A stretch of 64,000 bases of DNA from assembly GCA_040768125.1 (NCBI GenBank), contig JAXGNG010000007.1, forward strand, positions 62,001-126,000, written 5' to 3'. The notes below the pieces were generated by a model that was not told the origin of the DNA, ran no database searches, and saw only the letters and a program-made list of their open reading frames with translations. The position numbers were made by a program, and so were the translations under genes. Of this stretch, positions 13,555 to 20,381 are shown one piece after another. The DNA comes from RBG-16-49-21 sp040768125. GTDB taxonomy: Bacteria; Spirochaetota; UBA4802; UBA5550. The first letter of the stretch is position 1. Each line of letters starts with the position of its first letter.

Positions 13555-13836
13555 ATGATTAAATCGTTCCATTCAAAAGAAACTGAAAAAATTTGGAGAG
13601 GCGAAATATCAACAAAATTACCACCAGACATTCAAAGAAAAGCGAGAATGAAACTGAGAATAATCAATAATTCAATATCTCTTAATGATTTAAGGACTCC
13701 ACCTTCTAATAAATTGGAATCTCTAAAAGGAGATAGAAAAGGACAACATAGTATTCGAATAAATGATCAATGGAGAATTTGTTTTGAATGGACTGAAGGA
13801 AATGCATATAATGTTGAAATTGTTGATTATCATTAA
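13555..13836 (+). CDS. higB: HigB-type toxin (cassette 5, paralog of cassette 1)
   Basis: A 93-residue HigB starting MIKSFHSKETEKIW. The blocks LNDLRTPPSNKLESLKGDRK, HSIRINDQWRICFEW and VEIVDYH match the cassette 1 toxin, with most variation between residues 15 and 42. It would degrade mRNA on translating ribosomes. No SD precedes the ATG, which lies at the predicted +1. HigA follows after 16 bp, the same gap as in cassette 1. Whether the two pairs cross-neutralise is an open question raised by their similarity. Confidence 0.92.
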   Translation: MIKSFHSKETEKIWRGEISTKLPPDIQRKARMKLRIINNSISLNDLRTPPSNKLESLKGDRKGQHSIRINDQWRICFEWTEGNAYNVEIVDYH

Positions 13837-13852
13837 ATAATGAGGAGTAAAT

Positions 13853-14155
13853 ATGAAACGTTTGCCAAATATACATCCTGGTGAGATTCTCTTTGAAGAG
13901 TTTTTAGAACCTTTAAATATTACCGCATATCGTTTGGCTAAAGAAACAAATATACCCCAAACCAGGATTTCTGAAATAATTAAAAAGAAACGGAGAATTA
14001 CTGCCGATACCGCATTGCGTTTTAGTAAATTTTTTGGTAATTCTCCTGAATTTTGGCTTGGTTTACAGAATGACTTTGATTTAGAAGAAGAAAAATATAA
14101 AATATCGAAAGAATTAGATAAAATACATTCACTTTCAACTTTGCAGGCATCTTAA
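13853..14155 (+). CDS. higA: HigA-type antitoxin (cassette 5, paralog of cassette 1)
   Basis: A 100-residue XRE antitoxin starting MKRLPNIHPGEILFEEFLEP, with HTH ITAYRLAKETNIPQTRISEI and the signature RRITADTALRFSKFFGNSPE followed by FWLGLQ. It is very close to the HigA at 10175, and the two diverge mainly in the C-terminal ~25 residues (toxin-contact or dimer surface). GAGGAG lies 5 nt before its ATG, a stronger SD than in cassette 1. No two-tier hairpin follows, unlike the earlier TA cassettes. Confidence 0.92.
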   Translation: MKRLPNIHPGEILFEEFLEPLNITAYRLAKETNIPQTRISEIIKKKRRITADTALRFSKFFGNSPEFWLGLQNDFDLEEEKYKISKELDKIHSLSTLQAS

Positions 14156-14177
14156 TAAAAGGGCGCGCGCAAACTTC

Positions 14178-14304
14178 GTATAACGCAGCGTAACCGCTGC
14201 GCTCCTCGGCCTCCGCGCCCAAAATATGAAGACGGGCGCTCCGGCACATTTTCACCTCCGCTATCGCAACGGTGAAAACGTCGCATACGCCGGGAACGTT
14301 ATAT
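14178..14304 (+). repeat. attC-like site 6
   Basis: R'' GTATAAC (14178-14184) and R' GTTATAT (14298-14304). The interior is almost the same as site 1 over CTCCTCGGCCTCCGCGCCCA and the following ~90 bases (ATATGAAGACGGGCGCTCCG...), showing recent duplication of an attC with its cassette type; both sites flank HigBA-type cassettes. Confidence 0.75.
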
Positions 14305-14337
14305 GCCATTTTGCCCCGCTTATAGTAATAAATATTC

Positions 14338-14366
14338 TTGACAATTTCCAATGGCTGTATTACATA
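14338..14366 (+). promoter_or_regulatory. Promoter of the RHH/PIN cassette
   Basis: TTGACA (14338-14343), 17-bp spacer, TACATA (14361-14366; TATTAT overlaps at 14365-14370). The ATG at 14397 lies ~24 nt beyond the expected start, leaving room for an AGGA SD. This antitoxin-first cassette is the only TA cassette here with a true leader. Confidence 0.65.
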
Positions 14367-14396
14367 TTATTACAGATATACCATAGGATAAATACC

Positions 14397-14615
14397 ATGA
14401 GAGAGATATTAACAATAAGTGTCGATAAAGCACTAAAAACTAAAGTTGAAAGAACTGCAAAGCGCTTAAAGGTTTCAAAGAGTGAATTGGTAAAAAAGGC
14501 TATTGAAAAATATATAGCAAAAGAAGAATTCCGTGAGTTAAGGGCTTTATTGATACCTTATGGAGAAAAAGCTGGTTATTTTACTGATGAAGATGTTTTT
14601 AAAGATATTTCATGA
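14397..14615 (+). CDS. Ribbon-helix-helix antitoxin of a PIN toxin pair (cassette 6)
   Basis: A 72-residue protein. The N-terminus is a ribbon-helix-helix domain (MREILTISVDKALKTKVERT followed by AKRLKVSKSELVKKAIEKYI), and an acidic C-terminal tail (YFTDEDVFKDIS) probably wraps the PIN toxin. RHH antitoxins bind promoter DNA as dimers and repress their own operon. ATG 14397 has AGGA about 9 nt upstream; longer in-frame starts would extend into the attC site. Its stop overlaps the toxin start by 4 bp (ATGA). Confidence 0.9.
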   Translation: MREILTISVDKALKTKVERTAKRLKVSKSELVKKAIEKYIAKEEFRELRALLIPYGEKAGYFTDEDVFKDIS

Positions 14616-15013
14616 AAATCGTTTTCGATACTAATGTCATTTTATCTTCATTCATTACCCATGGCCTATCTTTTCGCGTATTGGACATATGTATTGATAA
14701 ACATCAACTGTTTATCTCACCCTGGATTATTGATGAAGTCTTATCAAAATTAGATAAAAAATTACATGCTTCTAAATCAGAACTCATTCGGGTAAATTTA
14801 TTTTTAAATAACATTTTTATTAAAATAATCCCTAAAGGTGATCCACCAGTAGCTTGTAGAGATAAAGATGATAATAATATTCTTTTATTAGCTCAAAGCA
14901 TTAAAGCAGACATCATAATAACTGGTGACAATGACCTATTATCATTAAAAGAATATTTAAAAATAAAAATCATTACTCCACGACAATTTATTGATAACTA
15001 TTATAAACCGTAA
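14612..15013 (+). CDS. PIN-domain toxin, probable RNase (cassette 6)
   Basis: A 133-residue PIN-domain protein. The acidic active-site residues are visible: Asp in VFDTNVILSS near residue 6, Glu in WIIDEVLSKL, Asp in CRDKDDNNILLLAQ and Asp in IIITGDNDLLSLKEY. PIN toxins of this type (COG1569-like) are metal-dependent RNases, often cutting tRNA or rRNA. The start overlaps the antitoxin stop by 4 bp, so translation is coupled. The AT-rich composition matches the other cassettes. Confidence 0.92.
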   Translation: MKIVFDTNVILSSFITHGLSFRVLDICIDKHQLFISPWIIDEVLSKLDKKLHASKSELIRVNLFLNNIFIKIIPKGDPPVACRDKDDNNILLLAQSIKADIIITGDNDLLSLKEYLKIKIITPRQFIDNYYKP

Positions 15014-15034
15014 TAATGGGCGGGTCAAAACGGC

Positions 15035-15179
15035 GTATAACGCAGCGTAACCGCTGCGCTCATCGGGGCCTAATGCCGGTCTGCGGTGCGCTGATCAGGA
15101 TGATCGAGTGTCGAGCCTCGGTCTTCGGCACACCACGCCAAAGGGCCAGCCTGACGTCGGGCAAGCTTGGTCGTTGCGC
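15035..15179 (+). repeat. attC-like site 7
   Basis: R'' GTATAAC (15035-15041) and R' GTTGCGC (15173-15179). The left arm GGTCAAAACGGCGTATAACG complements the sequence after R' of site 6. GCAGCGTAACCGCTGCGCTC and GCCGGTCTGCGGTGC are shared with other sites. Confidence 0.75.
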
Positions 15180-15214
15180 GTAATTAACCAACTAAATATT
15201 TGGGTGTATAAAAA

Positions 15215-16123
15215 ATGAAATTACTTACAAGTTTTATTATCGTATTTACAATAATTTTCCCTGTCATTTTAAACGCTTCACCTCGTGATAAATATTTAAA
15301 CAGCGGCTATGCCAGCAATCATTATTATGGTGTAAATGACAAGGATAATCCCTCATATAAAAATGCCATTAGATTAGTCAATGAAGGAATTGCATTGTAT
15401 AAGCAAAAAAAAGATAATGCTGCAATTATAAAATATGAAAACTCATTAGACTATTATACTCCTCCTGAAACGTATTACCATTATGGCAACAGCTTGTCAA
15501 ATATCGGTGAGCTGGTTAATTCAATTAAAGCTTATGAAATTTCAATTGAATTGAATTATGAAAAATCATTTTTATCCTATTATAATATTGCCTGCTCTTA
15601 TAGTCGCTTAAAGAAAATAAATGAATCATTTAAAAATCTTAAATTATCCATCTTGAATGGCTATCCATCAATACAATACATTTCTCATGATTCCGACCTG
15701 GAACATTTGCGCTCCAGTGATTCCTGGCAAAATCGTTATAAACAAATTGTCAGTTTGTACGAGAAAGGCAATAATGATTTCCTAATTAATAAACGAATTG
15801 CACATAGCTTTGCAAGCAGCATGGATGAGTATACTTTCTATAAAGATGGCAAAGTTAAAGTTTACTATAAAATTTCCGAAGCACGAAATCATCACAGATT
15901 CGGCACCTATAAAATCCAACATTATATTATTACAATACATTGGGAAAAAGAATCTGGTGAAGAAGGAATAGGGAATCCTGTTTTCTGTGCATCAACATGT
16001 TCATATTCCAAGTATAAAAAGTTTTCACAAACCTTAAATGATTTTGAAATTCTCAAATGGTATATAATAGACACTAATGAATATGGCCACTGGAAAGTTG
16101 AAGATCATAATGAATCATTCTAA
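15215..16123 (+). CDS. Secreted TPR-repeat protein (cassette 7)
   Basis: A 302-residue protein with an N-terminal signal peptide (hydrophobic LLTSFIIVFTIIFPVILNAS, cut expected after Ala-Ser). Residues ~45-160 contain tetratricopeptide-like helices (AIRLVNEGIALYKQKKDNAA, TYYHYGNSLSNIGELVNSIK, YYNIACSYSRLKKINESFKN). The last ~120 residues form a beta-rich domain with no family I recognise. It probably acts in the periplasm as a protein-interaction factor. It is the first non-TA cargo in the array and has GGG ~9 nt before the ATG. No partner gene lies in the cassette. Confidence 0.7.
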   Translation: MKLLTSFIIVFTIIFPVILNASPRDKYLNSGYASNHYYGVNDKDNPSYKNAIRLVNEGIALYKQKKDNAAIIKYENSLDYYTPPETYYHYGNSLSNIGELVNSIKAYEISIELNYEKSFLSYYNIACSYSRLKKINESFKNLKLSILNGYPSIQYISHDSDLEHLRSSDSWQNRYKQIVSLYEKGNNDFLINKRIAHSFASSMDEYTFYKDGKVKVYYKISEARNHHRFGTYKIQHYIITIHWEKESGEEGIGNPVFCASTCSYSKYKKFSQTLNDFEILKWYIIDTNEYGHWKVEDHNESF

Positions 16124-16149
16124 TAATATTGAACTTATTGGCCAACTAC

Positions 16150-16250
16150 GCACAACTCGGTGTAACCGCTGCGCTCCTCGGCCGTCTTAATGCCGGCCTG
16201 CAGTGCTCGGCAATCCGCTTTGCGGGTTCGGCAATGTTTGCGCGTTAACC
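16150..16250 (+). repeat. attC-like site 8
   Basis: R'' GCACAAC (16150-16156) and R' GTTAACC (16244-16250). The left arm GGCCAACTACGCACAACTC complements the sequence after R' of site 7. The core GTAACCGCTGCGCTCCTCGG is retained. It is the last complete site; no partner follows the next gene. Confidence 0.72.
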
Positions 16251-16287
16251 GCCATCTTTGCCAGATCTTTTACCATTAGCATCACCC

Positions 16288-16857
16288 ATGATGAATTCAT
16301 TGTATAAAAATACATTTCAAATATTCATAAATCCAAAAGTTTTCTTTTCCGAAATAATTTTAGAAGACAGCTACAGTAAGAGTATATTTAAATTAATAGT
16401 ATATTATCTATTATTTGAAATAATCCATTTGTCATGTATTATCAAATCCGGTGAATACTCCATTACTGATATCGTAAATTCAAGATATGCCCTATGGTCA
16501 ATTATTCATTATTGTAATGCCTTTCTATTCTTGTTTGCTTGCCACTATGCAATTGCTCTAATGTTCAATGGGGTCAAACTCTTCAAAGTACATTTTACTA
16601 TCACATCGAATCTATTAATACTTTATCCATTATCTGTTTTTTCTTTCTTTCCGACGATAACCAGTTTTTTGATCTGGCAATTAGTATCATTTTTTTTAAT
16701 TCTAATCATAATTATTCTTTTCTACCATGTAATGGTCTATTCATTAAAAATCAGCTCCCGTGTGGCGAAAATATTTATTGCTATCATGTTTGTAGTGCTA
16801 TCACTATTGACAGTCCTCTGGGTTCTCTTTTGGAAATACCTTGGGCACCTGCCCTAA
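16288..16857 (+). CDS. Yip1-like polytopic membrane protein (cassette 8)
   Basis: A 189-residue membrane protein. After a short cytoplasmic start (NTFQIFINPKVFFSEI, typical of Yip1-family proteins near their first helix) come about five hydrophobic segments: SIFKLIVYYLLFEII, IIHYCNAFLFLFACHYAIAL, NLLILYPLSVFSFF, LIWQLVSFFLILIIIILFYH, and IFIAIMFVVLSLLTVLWVLF. The start is taken at ATG 16288; ATG 16291 and TTG 16258 are alternatives and no SD is clear. Function is unknown. It is the last recognisable cassette gene; the expected attC after it is missing where the IS remnant begins. Confidence 0.6.
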   Translation: MMNSLYKNTFQIFINPKVFFSEIILEDSYSKSIFKLIVYYLLFEIIHLSCIIKSGEYSITDIVNSRYALWSIIHYCNAFLFLFACHYAIALMFNGVKLFKVHFTITSNLLILYPLSVFSFFPTITSFLIWQLVSFFLILIIIILFYHVMVYSLKISSRVAKIFIAIMFVVLSLLTVLWVLFWKYLGHLP

Positions 16858-16877
16858 CAATAAACATATATTCATAA

Positions 16878-17113
16878 ACAGGCGGAAAATCCGCGCCTGA
16901 TACGGCGTTACCGTGCGCCATTACCCCGGTCTCCGGGAATAATTCCCCGTTATTCAGTGGGCCGATGGCGCACCCGGCCCTTGCAGTACTCTCCTTCTTG
17001 TCAAGCCACCTGACATGATTGGTGATCCCTTCATTCTTATGCCCCAGTGCCTGATGCGGTCGTTCTATGTTATACCAGTTGATCCATGCAGCAATAACAC
17101 GCCTGGTCTCGTC
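16878..17113 (-). pseudogene. IS3-family transposase (OrfB, integrase core) C-terminal remnant
   Basis: Read leftward from about 17113, the frame gives DETRRVIAAWINWYNIERPH followed by QALGHKNEGITNHVRWLDKK, the C-terminal hallmark of IS3-type DDE transposases (WxxWYNxERPHQALG). No N-terminal part, start codon or catalytic Asp residues remain upstream, so only the tail of an IS survives. The segment is more GC-rich than the cassettes and lies at the border between the AT-rich island and the GC-rich chromosome, where it probably removed the last attC. Confidence 0.75.
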
Positions 17114-17451
17114 AAATTAAGTAACATTACGTTGCCAGATACATTTTTCTTTCAAACTTCGAAAGAACGACACCCGGCTTAAAAGCTAGTTCTATTAAAC
17201 TAATTTTATTAGTTTTACCTATTTTTATGCTTGACAAGATCCCTGCGCGGGCTAACGTGCCGCCAAACTTGCACAGAAGCTTCATGGGAAGTATTTTAAT
17301 GAAGAAATCATGCCAGGGAAAAATTTTGGGGAAATGATTCCCAAACGGACCTGTATCGAAAGTTGCATAAGGCGAACGCGTAATTCCTGGTTCAGAATCA
17401 TGGTCATGACAGGATAGCACATTTGCGATTTGACGACCGGGGAGAGGTATT
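17114..17451. other. Boundary segment with no convincing gene
   Basis: About 340 bases between the IS remnant and the first chromosomal gene. A leftward 97-codon frame (17127-17420) has no recognisable domain or SD and is probably not expressed. TTGACA-like hexamers occur, but no convincing promoter was fixed. GGGGAGAGG precedes the next gene. Composition changes here from AT-rich to GC-rich. Confidence 0.5.
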
Positions 17452-18081
17452 ATGAACGGGAAGGGACATGAATTTAAAGGGCTGGCCGCCGGAGCCGGCT
17501 ACCGGCGCGCGGCCAGTCTTTTAGGCATGGGAGCTGGCTACTACAGAAAATGCACAGGGGGCTATATCCTGAAGGCGGGGATGAAAGCCCTCGATCTCGG
17601 ATGCGGTCCCGGGGCGCTCAGTTATGCCCTGGCCGAAACCGCCCATCCTGATTCGGAGATTATCGGGATTGATATATCCGAGGATCAACTTCGCTATGCG
17701 AGAAAGAATTCGAATGGATACAGGTGCAATCTGTCATTTAAAAAAAACTCAATGGATGAACTGCCCTTCGAGGATGTCTCGTTTGATTGCGTCATGTCCT
17801 CAATGGCCATTCACACGACTCCCGCGGCCGTCAGGCGGGCGGCGATAAAGGAAACGGCGCGAGTCTTGAAAAAGGGTGGAGTGTTCATGTATATCGATTG
17901 GAGCAAACCGAAAATTGGATTGTGGGGGATACTATGGTGTCCCCTTGTATATTTTGGTGAAAAAAACAGGGACAACTGGAATAACGTGTATCCTGAATTG
18001 TGCAAAAATGCCGGCCTCTCTCTTGTCGAGGATGATTATATTAACTCAATCGCAAGACGGCAGGTTTTTATAAAGAACTGA
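17452..18081 (+). CDS. Class I SAM-dependent methyltransferase (type 11)
   Basis: A 209-residue protein. Motif I LDLGCGPG lies at residues 47-54, an acidic motif follows in IIGIDISEDQLRYARK, and the post-motif segment is LPFEDVSFDCVMSSMAIHTT, then the typical RVLKKGGVFMYIDW strand. The fold is a Rossmann-like SAM domain; the substrate is unknown. GGAGAGG stands before the ATG at 17452. It is the first gene of the GC-rich chromosome and stands alone, 238 bp from the next gene. The substrate could be a small molecule, lipid or quinone. Confidence 0.85.
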   Translation: MNGKGHEFKGLAAGAGYRRAASLLGMGAGYYRKCTGGYILKAGMKALDLGCGPGALSYALAETAHPDSEIIGIDISEDQLRYARKNSNGYRCNLSFKKNSMDELPFEDVSFDCVMSSMAIHTTPAAVRRAAIKETARVLKKGGVFMYIDWSKPKIGLWGILWCPLVYFGEKNRDNWNNVYPELCKNAGLSLVEDDYINSIARRQVFIKN

Positions 18082-18319
18082 AAGAACGGATATCATTCAT
18101 CTATGCGTTGATGAAAAACCGCGACGCTAGCTGGTAACGATTATAATAATCTCTGTAGTTTAATCTAGAAATATGTGCGGCTCTATAGCCGACAAGGGTC
18201 CCGCCGGCTATGTTGCTCACCGGTGCATTCGCAGCGATGATCAAACAGCGCATAAGATCGCCACGGAAGTGAAAACGCGGGAATAGTAACGCTTCCGGTC
18301 AAAAAAAGAGCAGAAGCAG

Positions 18320-18961
18320 ATGGAAATAAGAGAGACATACTGGTCTCGATTTGCCGCCGACTTCGATGAGCGCAACAACTATGTCGCCGGCGCGAGAAAT
18401 ATATCAATCATTCGGGAGATGCTGAACGATCAGTCGCTGACAGGCGAAGTGCTGGAACTCGGCTGCGGGAACGGGATGTATTCCCGGGCGATTGCATCCA
18501 GCGCACGCCATCTGATCGCCACGGACCTATCCGACGAAATGCTCATGGCGGCGAAAAATCGATTGCGGGATGTGAGCACTATCACTCTGGGAAAGCAGAA
18601 CTGCTTCTCTCTTACCTTCGATGATTCCAGTTTCGACAATGTAGTCATGATAAATCTTCTGCATGTTATTCCTGAACCCGGCAGGACGCTGGCAGAAAGC
18701 AGGAGGGTATTGAAAAAAAACGGCGGGATTATCGTTATAAGCTTTACCATGGAAGGGATGAGTCTCTCTCAAAGGATTGGAATGGGTGTCCGCTATGTAA
18801 GGACCTACGGGAAACCGCCTGTGGCCGCCCGGACATTGAGGCTGGCCGAGGCATGCGAGCTTGTGGAAGACGCGGGTTTCGCCATCAATGAATCCCGCCT
18901 GATTGGACAGGGTTCGAAGGCTATATTCATACGGGCACAGCGCGATGATTCATTGAGATGA
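18320..18961 (+). CDS. Class I SAM-dependent methyltransferase
   Basis: A 213-residue protein with motif I VLELGCGNG at residues 44-52, DLSDEMLMAAKNRLRD as the SAM-binding acidic strand, and DDSSFDNVVMINLLHVIPEP before RVLKKNGGIIVISF. It carries a C-terminal AGFAINESRLIG segment. It resembles UbiE/type 11 methyltransferases but lacks specific substrate signatures. It starts at ATG 18320 with only a weak purine-rich SD. The preceding 238 bases (18082-18319) contain no gene; an AT-rich patch near 18138-18165 may hold its promoter. Confidence 0.82.
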   Translation: MEIRETYWSRFAADFDERNNYVAGARNISIIREMLNDQSLTGEVLELGCGNGMYSRAIASSARHLIATDLSDEMLMAAKNRLRDVSTITLGKQNCFSLTFDDSSFDNVVMINLLHVIPEPGRTLAESRRVLKKNGGIIVISFTMEGMSLSQRIGMGVRYVRTYGKPPVAARTLRLAEACELVEDAGFAINESRLIGQGSKAIFIRAQRDDSLR

Positions 18962-19085
18962 CCCGTATAGCGAAAAGGAACCGGTAAGAAAGCCTCTAAG
19001 GTCGCGAAGATTGCATGAAGCGCTTTACCGGCGGCGCGCCCGGCCCGCCAGGGGTCAATGACACCGGAGGAAATGCGCGAACTAC

Positions 19086-20330
19086 TCAGCCGTCCCTGCC
19101 GCAGCATTTCTTGTATTTGAGCCCGCTCCCGCAGGGACAGGGATCGTTACGTCCCACGTTTCGGAGCCCGGCGCTCATGGCGCGCCGGCGCGCCTCCTGT
19201 TTCGCCCGCCATTCGTCAGTAATTTTTTTCAGGGACGCGTCTGCATGCGCGAAGAACGCGCGGTAGGCCCCGCAAAAGTGGCTCATCCCACCGTCGGAGG
19301 GATCGCGTACCCGGTCCTTGACGCAGCCCCCGCGGCAGTAGATGAGCCAGGGGCATTCCGCGCAGGCGGGCGGCACGGCTTTTTTCATCATGCCGAAGGA
19401 TCGCTGGTCCCGGGAGTTGAGCATGTCATCCAGCCGTCCCTCCATGACATTGCCCAGGCGGTGCCCGGGCTCCACGAAGAAATCGCATGAGTAGACGTCG
19501 CCGTTATGCTCCACCACGAGATACACGCCGCACTCCTCCATGAGGGCGCAGTCGGGGGGAGAAAACCCCGCGTAGGAAAAAAGGAGCGACTCGAAGAAAC
19601 GCACCGAGGTGGAGGGCGAACCGTCGTAAAAATCGCCGAGCCAGAGGTCGAAGACCCTGCAGAGAAATCGGCCATAGGCATCTGCCGAGACGGAAAAGGA
19701 CGCCGCCCTTCCCGGCGAGGAGGGATCGGTCTCAACGCAGGGAATGAACTGCATGTACGCGAGGCCCTGTTCTTTCAGGAAACCGTAGATCTCCTCCGGG
19801 TACCCCGCCGAGTACTCGTTCACCACGGAAAGGGCGTTCACGGAGACGCCGCGGTCGAGGAGGACCTTCGCCGCGTCGAGGACTCTCTTCCAGGTGGGCC
19901 CGCCCCCCGCCGTGCGGCGGTAGCGGTCGTGGACGTGCTCGGGTCCGTCGATGGAGAGGCCAACGAGGAAGCGGTACCGGTGGAGGAAATCCGCCCAGTC
20001 CCCGTCGATCGCCAGGCCGTTGGTCTGGATACCGTTACCCACGGTCTTCCCCCGGCCGTGGCGTTCCTGGAAATCAACGGCGCGCCGGAAGAACTCCAGG
20101 CCCATGAGGGTGGGCTCGCCTCCCTGCCAGCCGAAGGAGACATCGGCCGGCCCCTGCTCCATCACCTGGCGGACCAACTCGCCGAGGACCCCGGTATTCA
20201 TACGATGCGTCTGCGTTCCCGGGAAAAGACCGGCCTTCGACCGGTAAAAGCAGTAGCCGCAGGCCATTGTGCAATCGGGGCCCGCGGGCTTGACCAGGAC
20301 GTGGTTGAGTGGTTTCTTCATGGTACGCAT
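19086..20330 (-). CDS. Anaerobic sulfatase-maturating enzyme, radical SAM with SPASM and SEC-C
   Basis: A 414-residue radical SAM enzyme. The cluster motif CTMACGYC places cysteines at residues 20, 24 and 27. FGWQGGEPTLMGLEFF is the family's glycine-rich SAM segment and IQTNGLAIDGDW follows. A SPASM domain with cysteines (DCALMEECGVYLVVEHNGDV, then YSCDFF, CAECPWLIYCRGGC) binds two more Fe-S clusters. The C-terminal ~20 residues (GRNDPCPCGSGLKYKKCCG) are a SEC-C zinc motif. It oxidises the active-site Cys or Ser of sulfatases to formylglycine. It directly follows two Cys-type sulfatases, its likely clients. Confidence 0.93.
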   Translation of the reverse strand: MRTMKKPLNHVLVKPAGPDCTMACGYCFYRSKAGLFPGTQTHRMNTGVLGELVRQVMEQGPADVSFGWQGGEPTLMGLEFFRRAVDFQERHGRGKTVGNGIQTNGLAIDGDWADFLHRYRFLVGLSIDGPEHVHDRYRRTAGGGPTWKRVLDAAKVLLDRGVSVNALSVVNEYSAGYPEEIYGFLKEQGLAYMQFIPCVETDPSSPGRAASFSVSADAYGRFLCRVFDLWLGDFYDGSPSTSVRFFESLLFSYAGFSPPDCALMEECGVYLVVEHNGDVYSCDFFVEPGHRLGNVMEGRLDDMLNSRDQRSFGMMKKAVPPACAECPWLIYCRGGCVKDRVRDPSDGGMSHFCGAYRAFFAHADASLKKITDEWRAKQEARRRAMSAGLRNVGRNDPCPCGSGLKYKKCCGRDG

Positions 20331-20339
20331 CTCATGCTG

Positions 20340-20371
20340 AAGGGGCGGATACCATCCGCCCCTTCCTTTTT
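20340..20371 (+). terminator. GC hairpin with T-run between sulfatase and maturase genes
   Basis: AAGGGGCGG (20340-20348) and CCGCCCCTT (20356-20364) form a 9-bp stem followed by CC and seven T on the + strand. The T-run faces opposite to the genes, so it would stop antisense rather than operon transcripts; on the operon strand it may only lower expression or protect RNA. Confidence 0.5.
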
Positions 20372-20381
20372 TTCGCTCCCC

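Larger units (their letters stand above)
9574..16857 (+). mobile_element. Integron-like cassette array without an integrase (CALIN type)
   Basis: Eight attC-like sites separate single genes or gene pairs that all read rightward. For the cassettes bounded by S1/S2, S2/S3, S3/S4, S4/S5, S6/S7 and S7/S8, the bases after R' (GTT...) of the left site are the reverse complement of those before and including R'' (...AAC) of the right site. This is expected if each cassette carried one folded attC before insertion. Most sites share a core CGCTGCGCTCCTCGGC. No integron integrase or attI is seen in the window; the left flank is a prophage and a broken methyltransferase. Clusters of attC sites lacking integron integrases are a known class. 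Confidence 0.8.

Noticed and set aside
9574..16250. CRISPR array or simple REP elements
   Set aside because: The repeats are long, variable and separated by whole genes, with paired core sites and complementary cassette ends, so attC sites fit better.
17127..17420. Leftward 97-codon frame after the IS remnant
   Set aside because: No recognisable domain, no SD, and located in a composition transition; kept only as a boundary note.
20340..20371. Terminator of the sulfatase operon between sulfatase and maturase
   Set aside because: The T-run lies on the strand opposite to the operon, so it would not end that transcript; recorded only as an odd hairpin.
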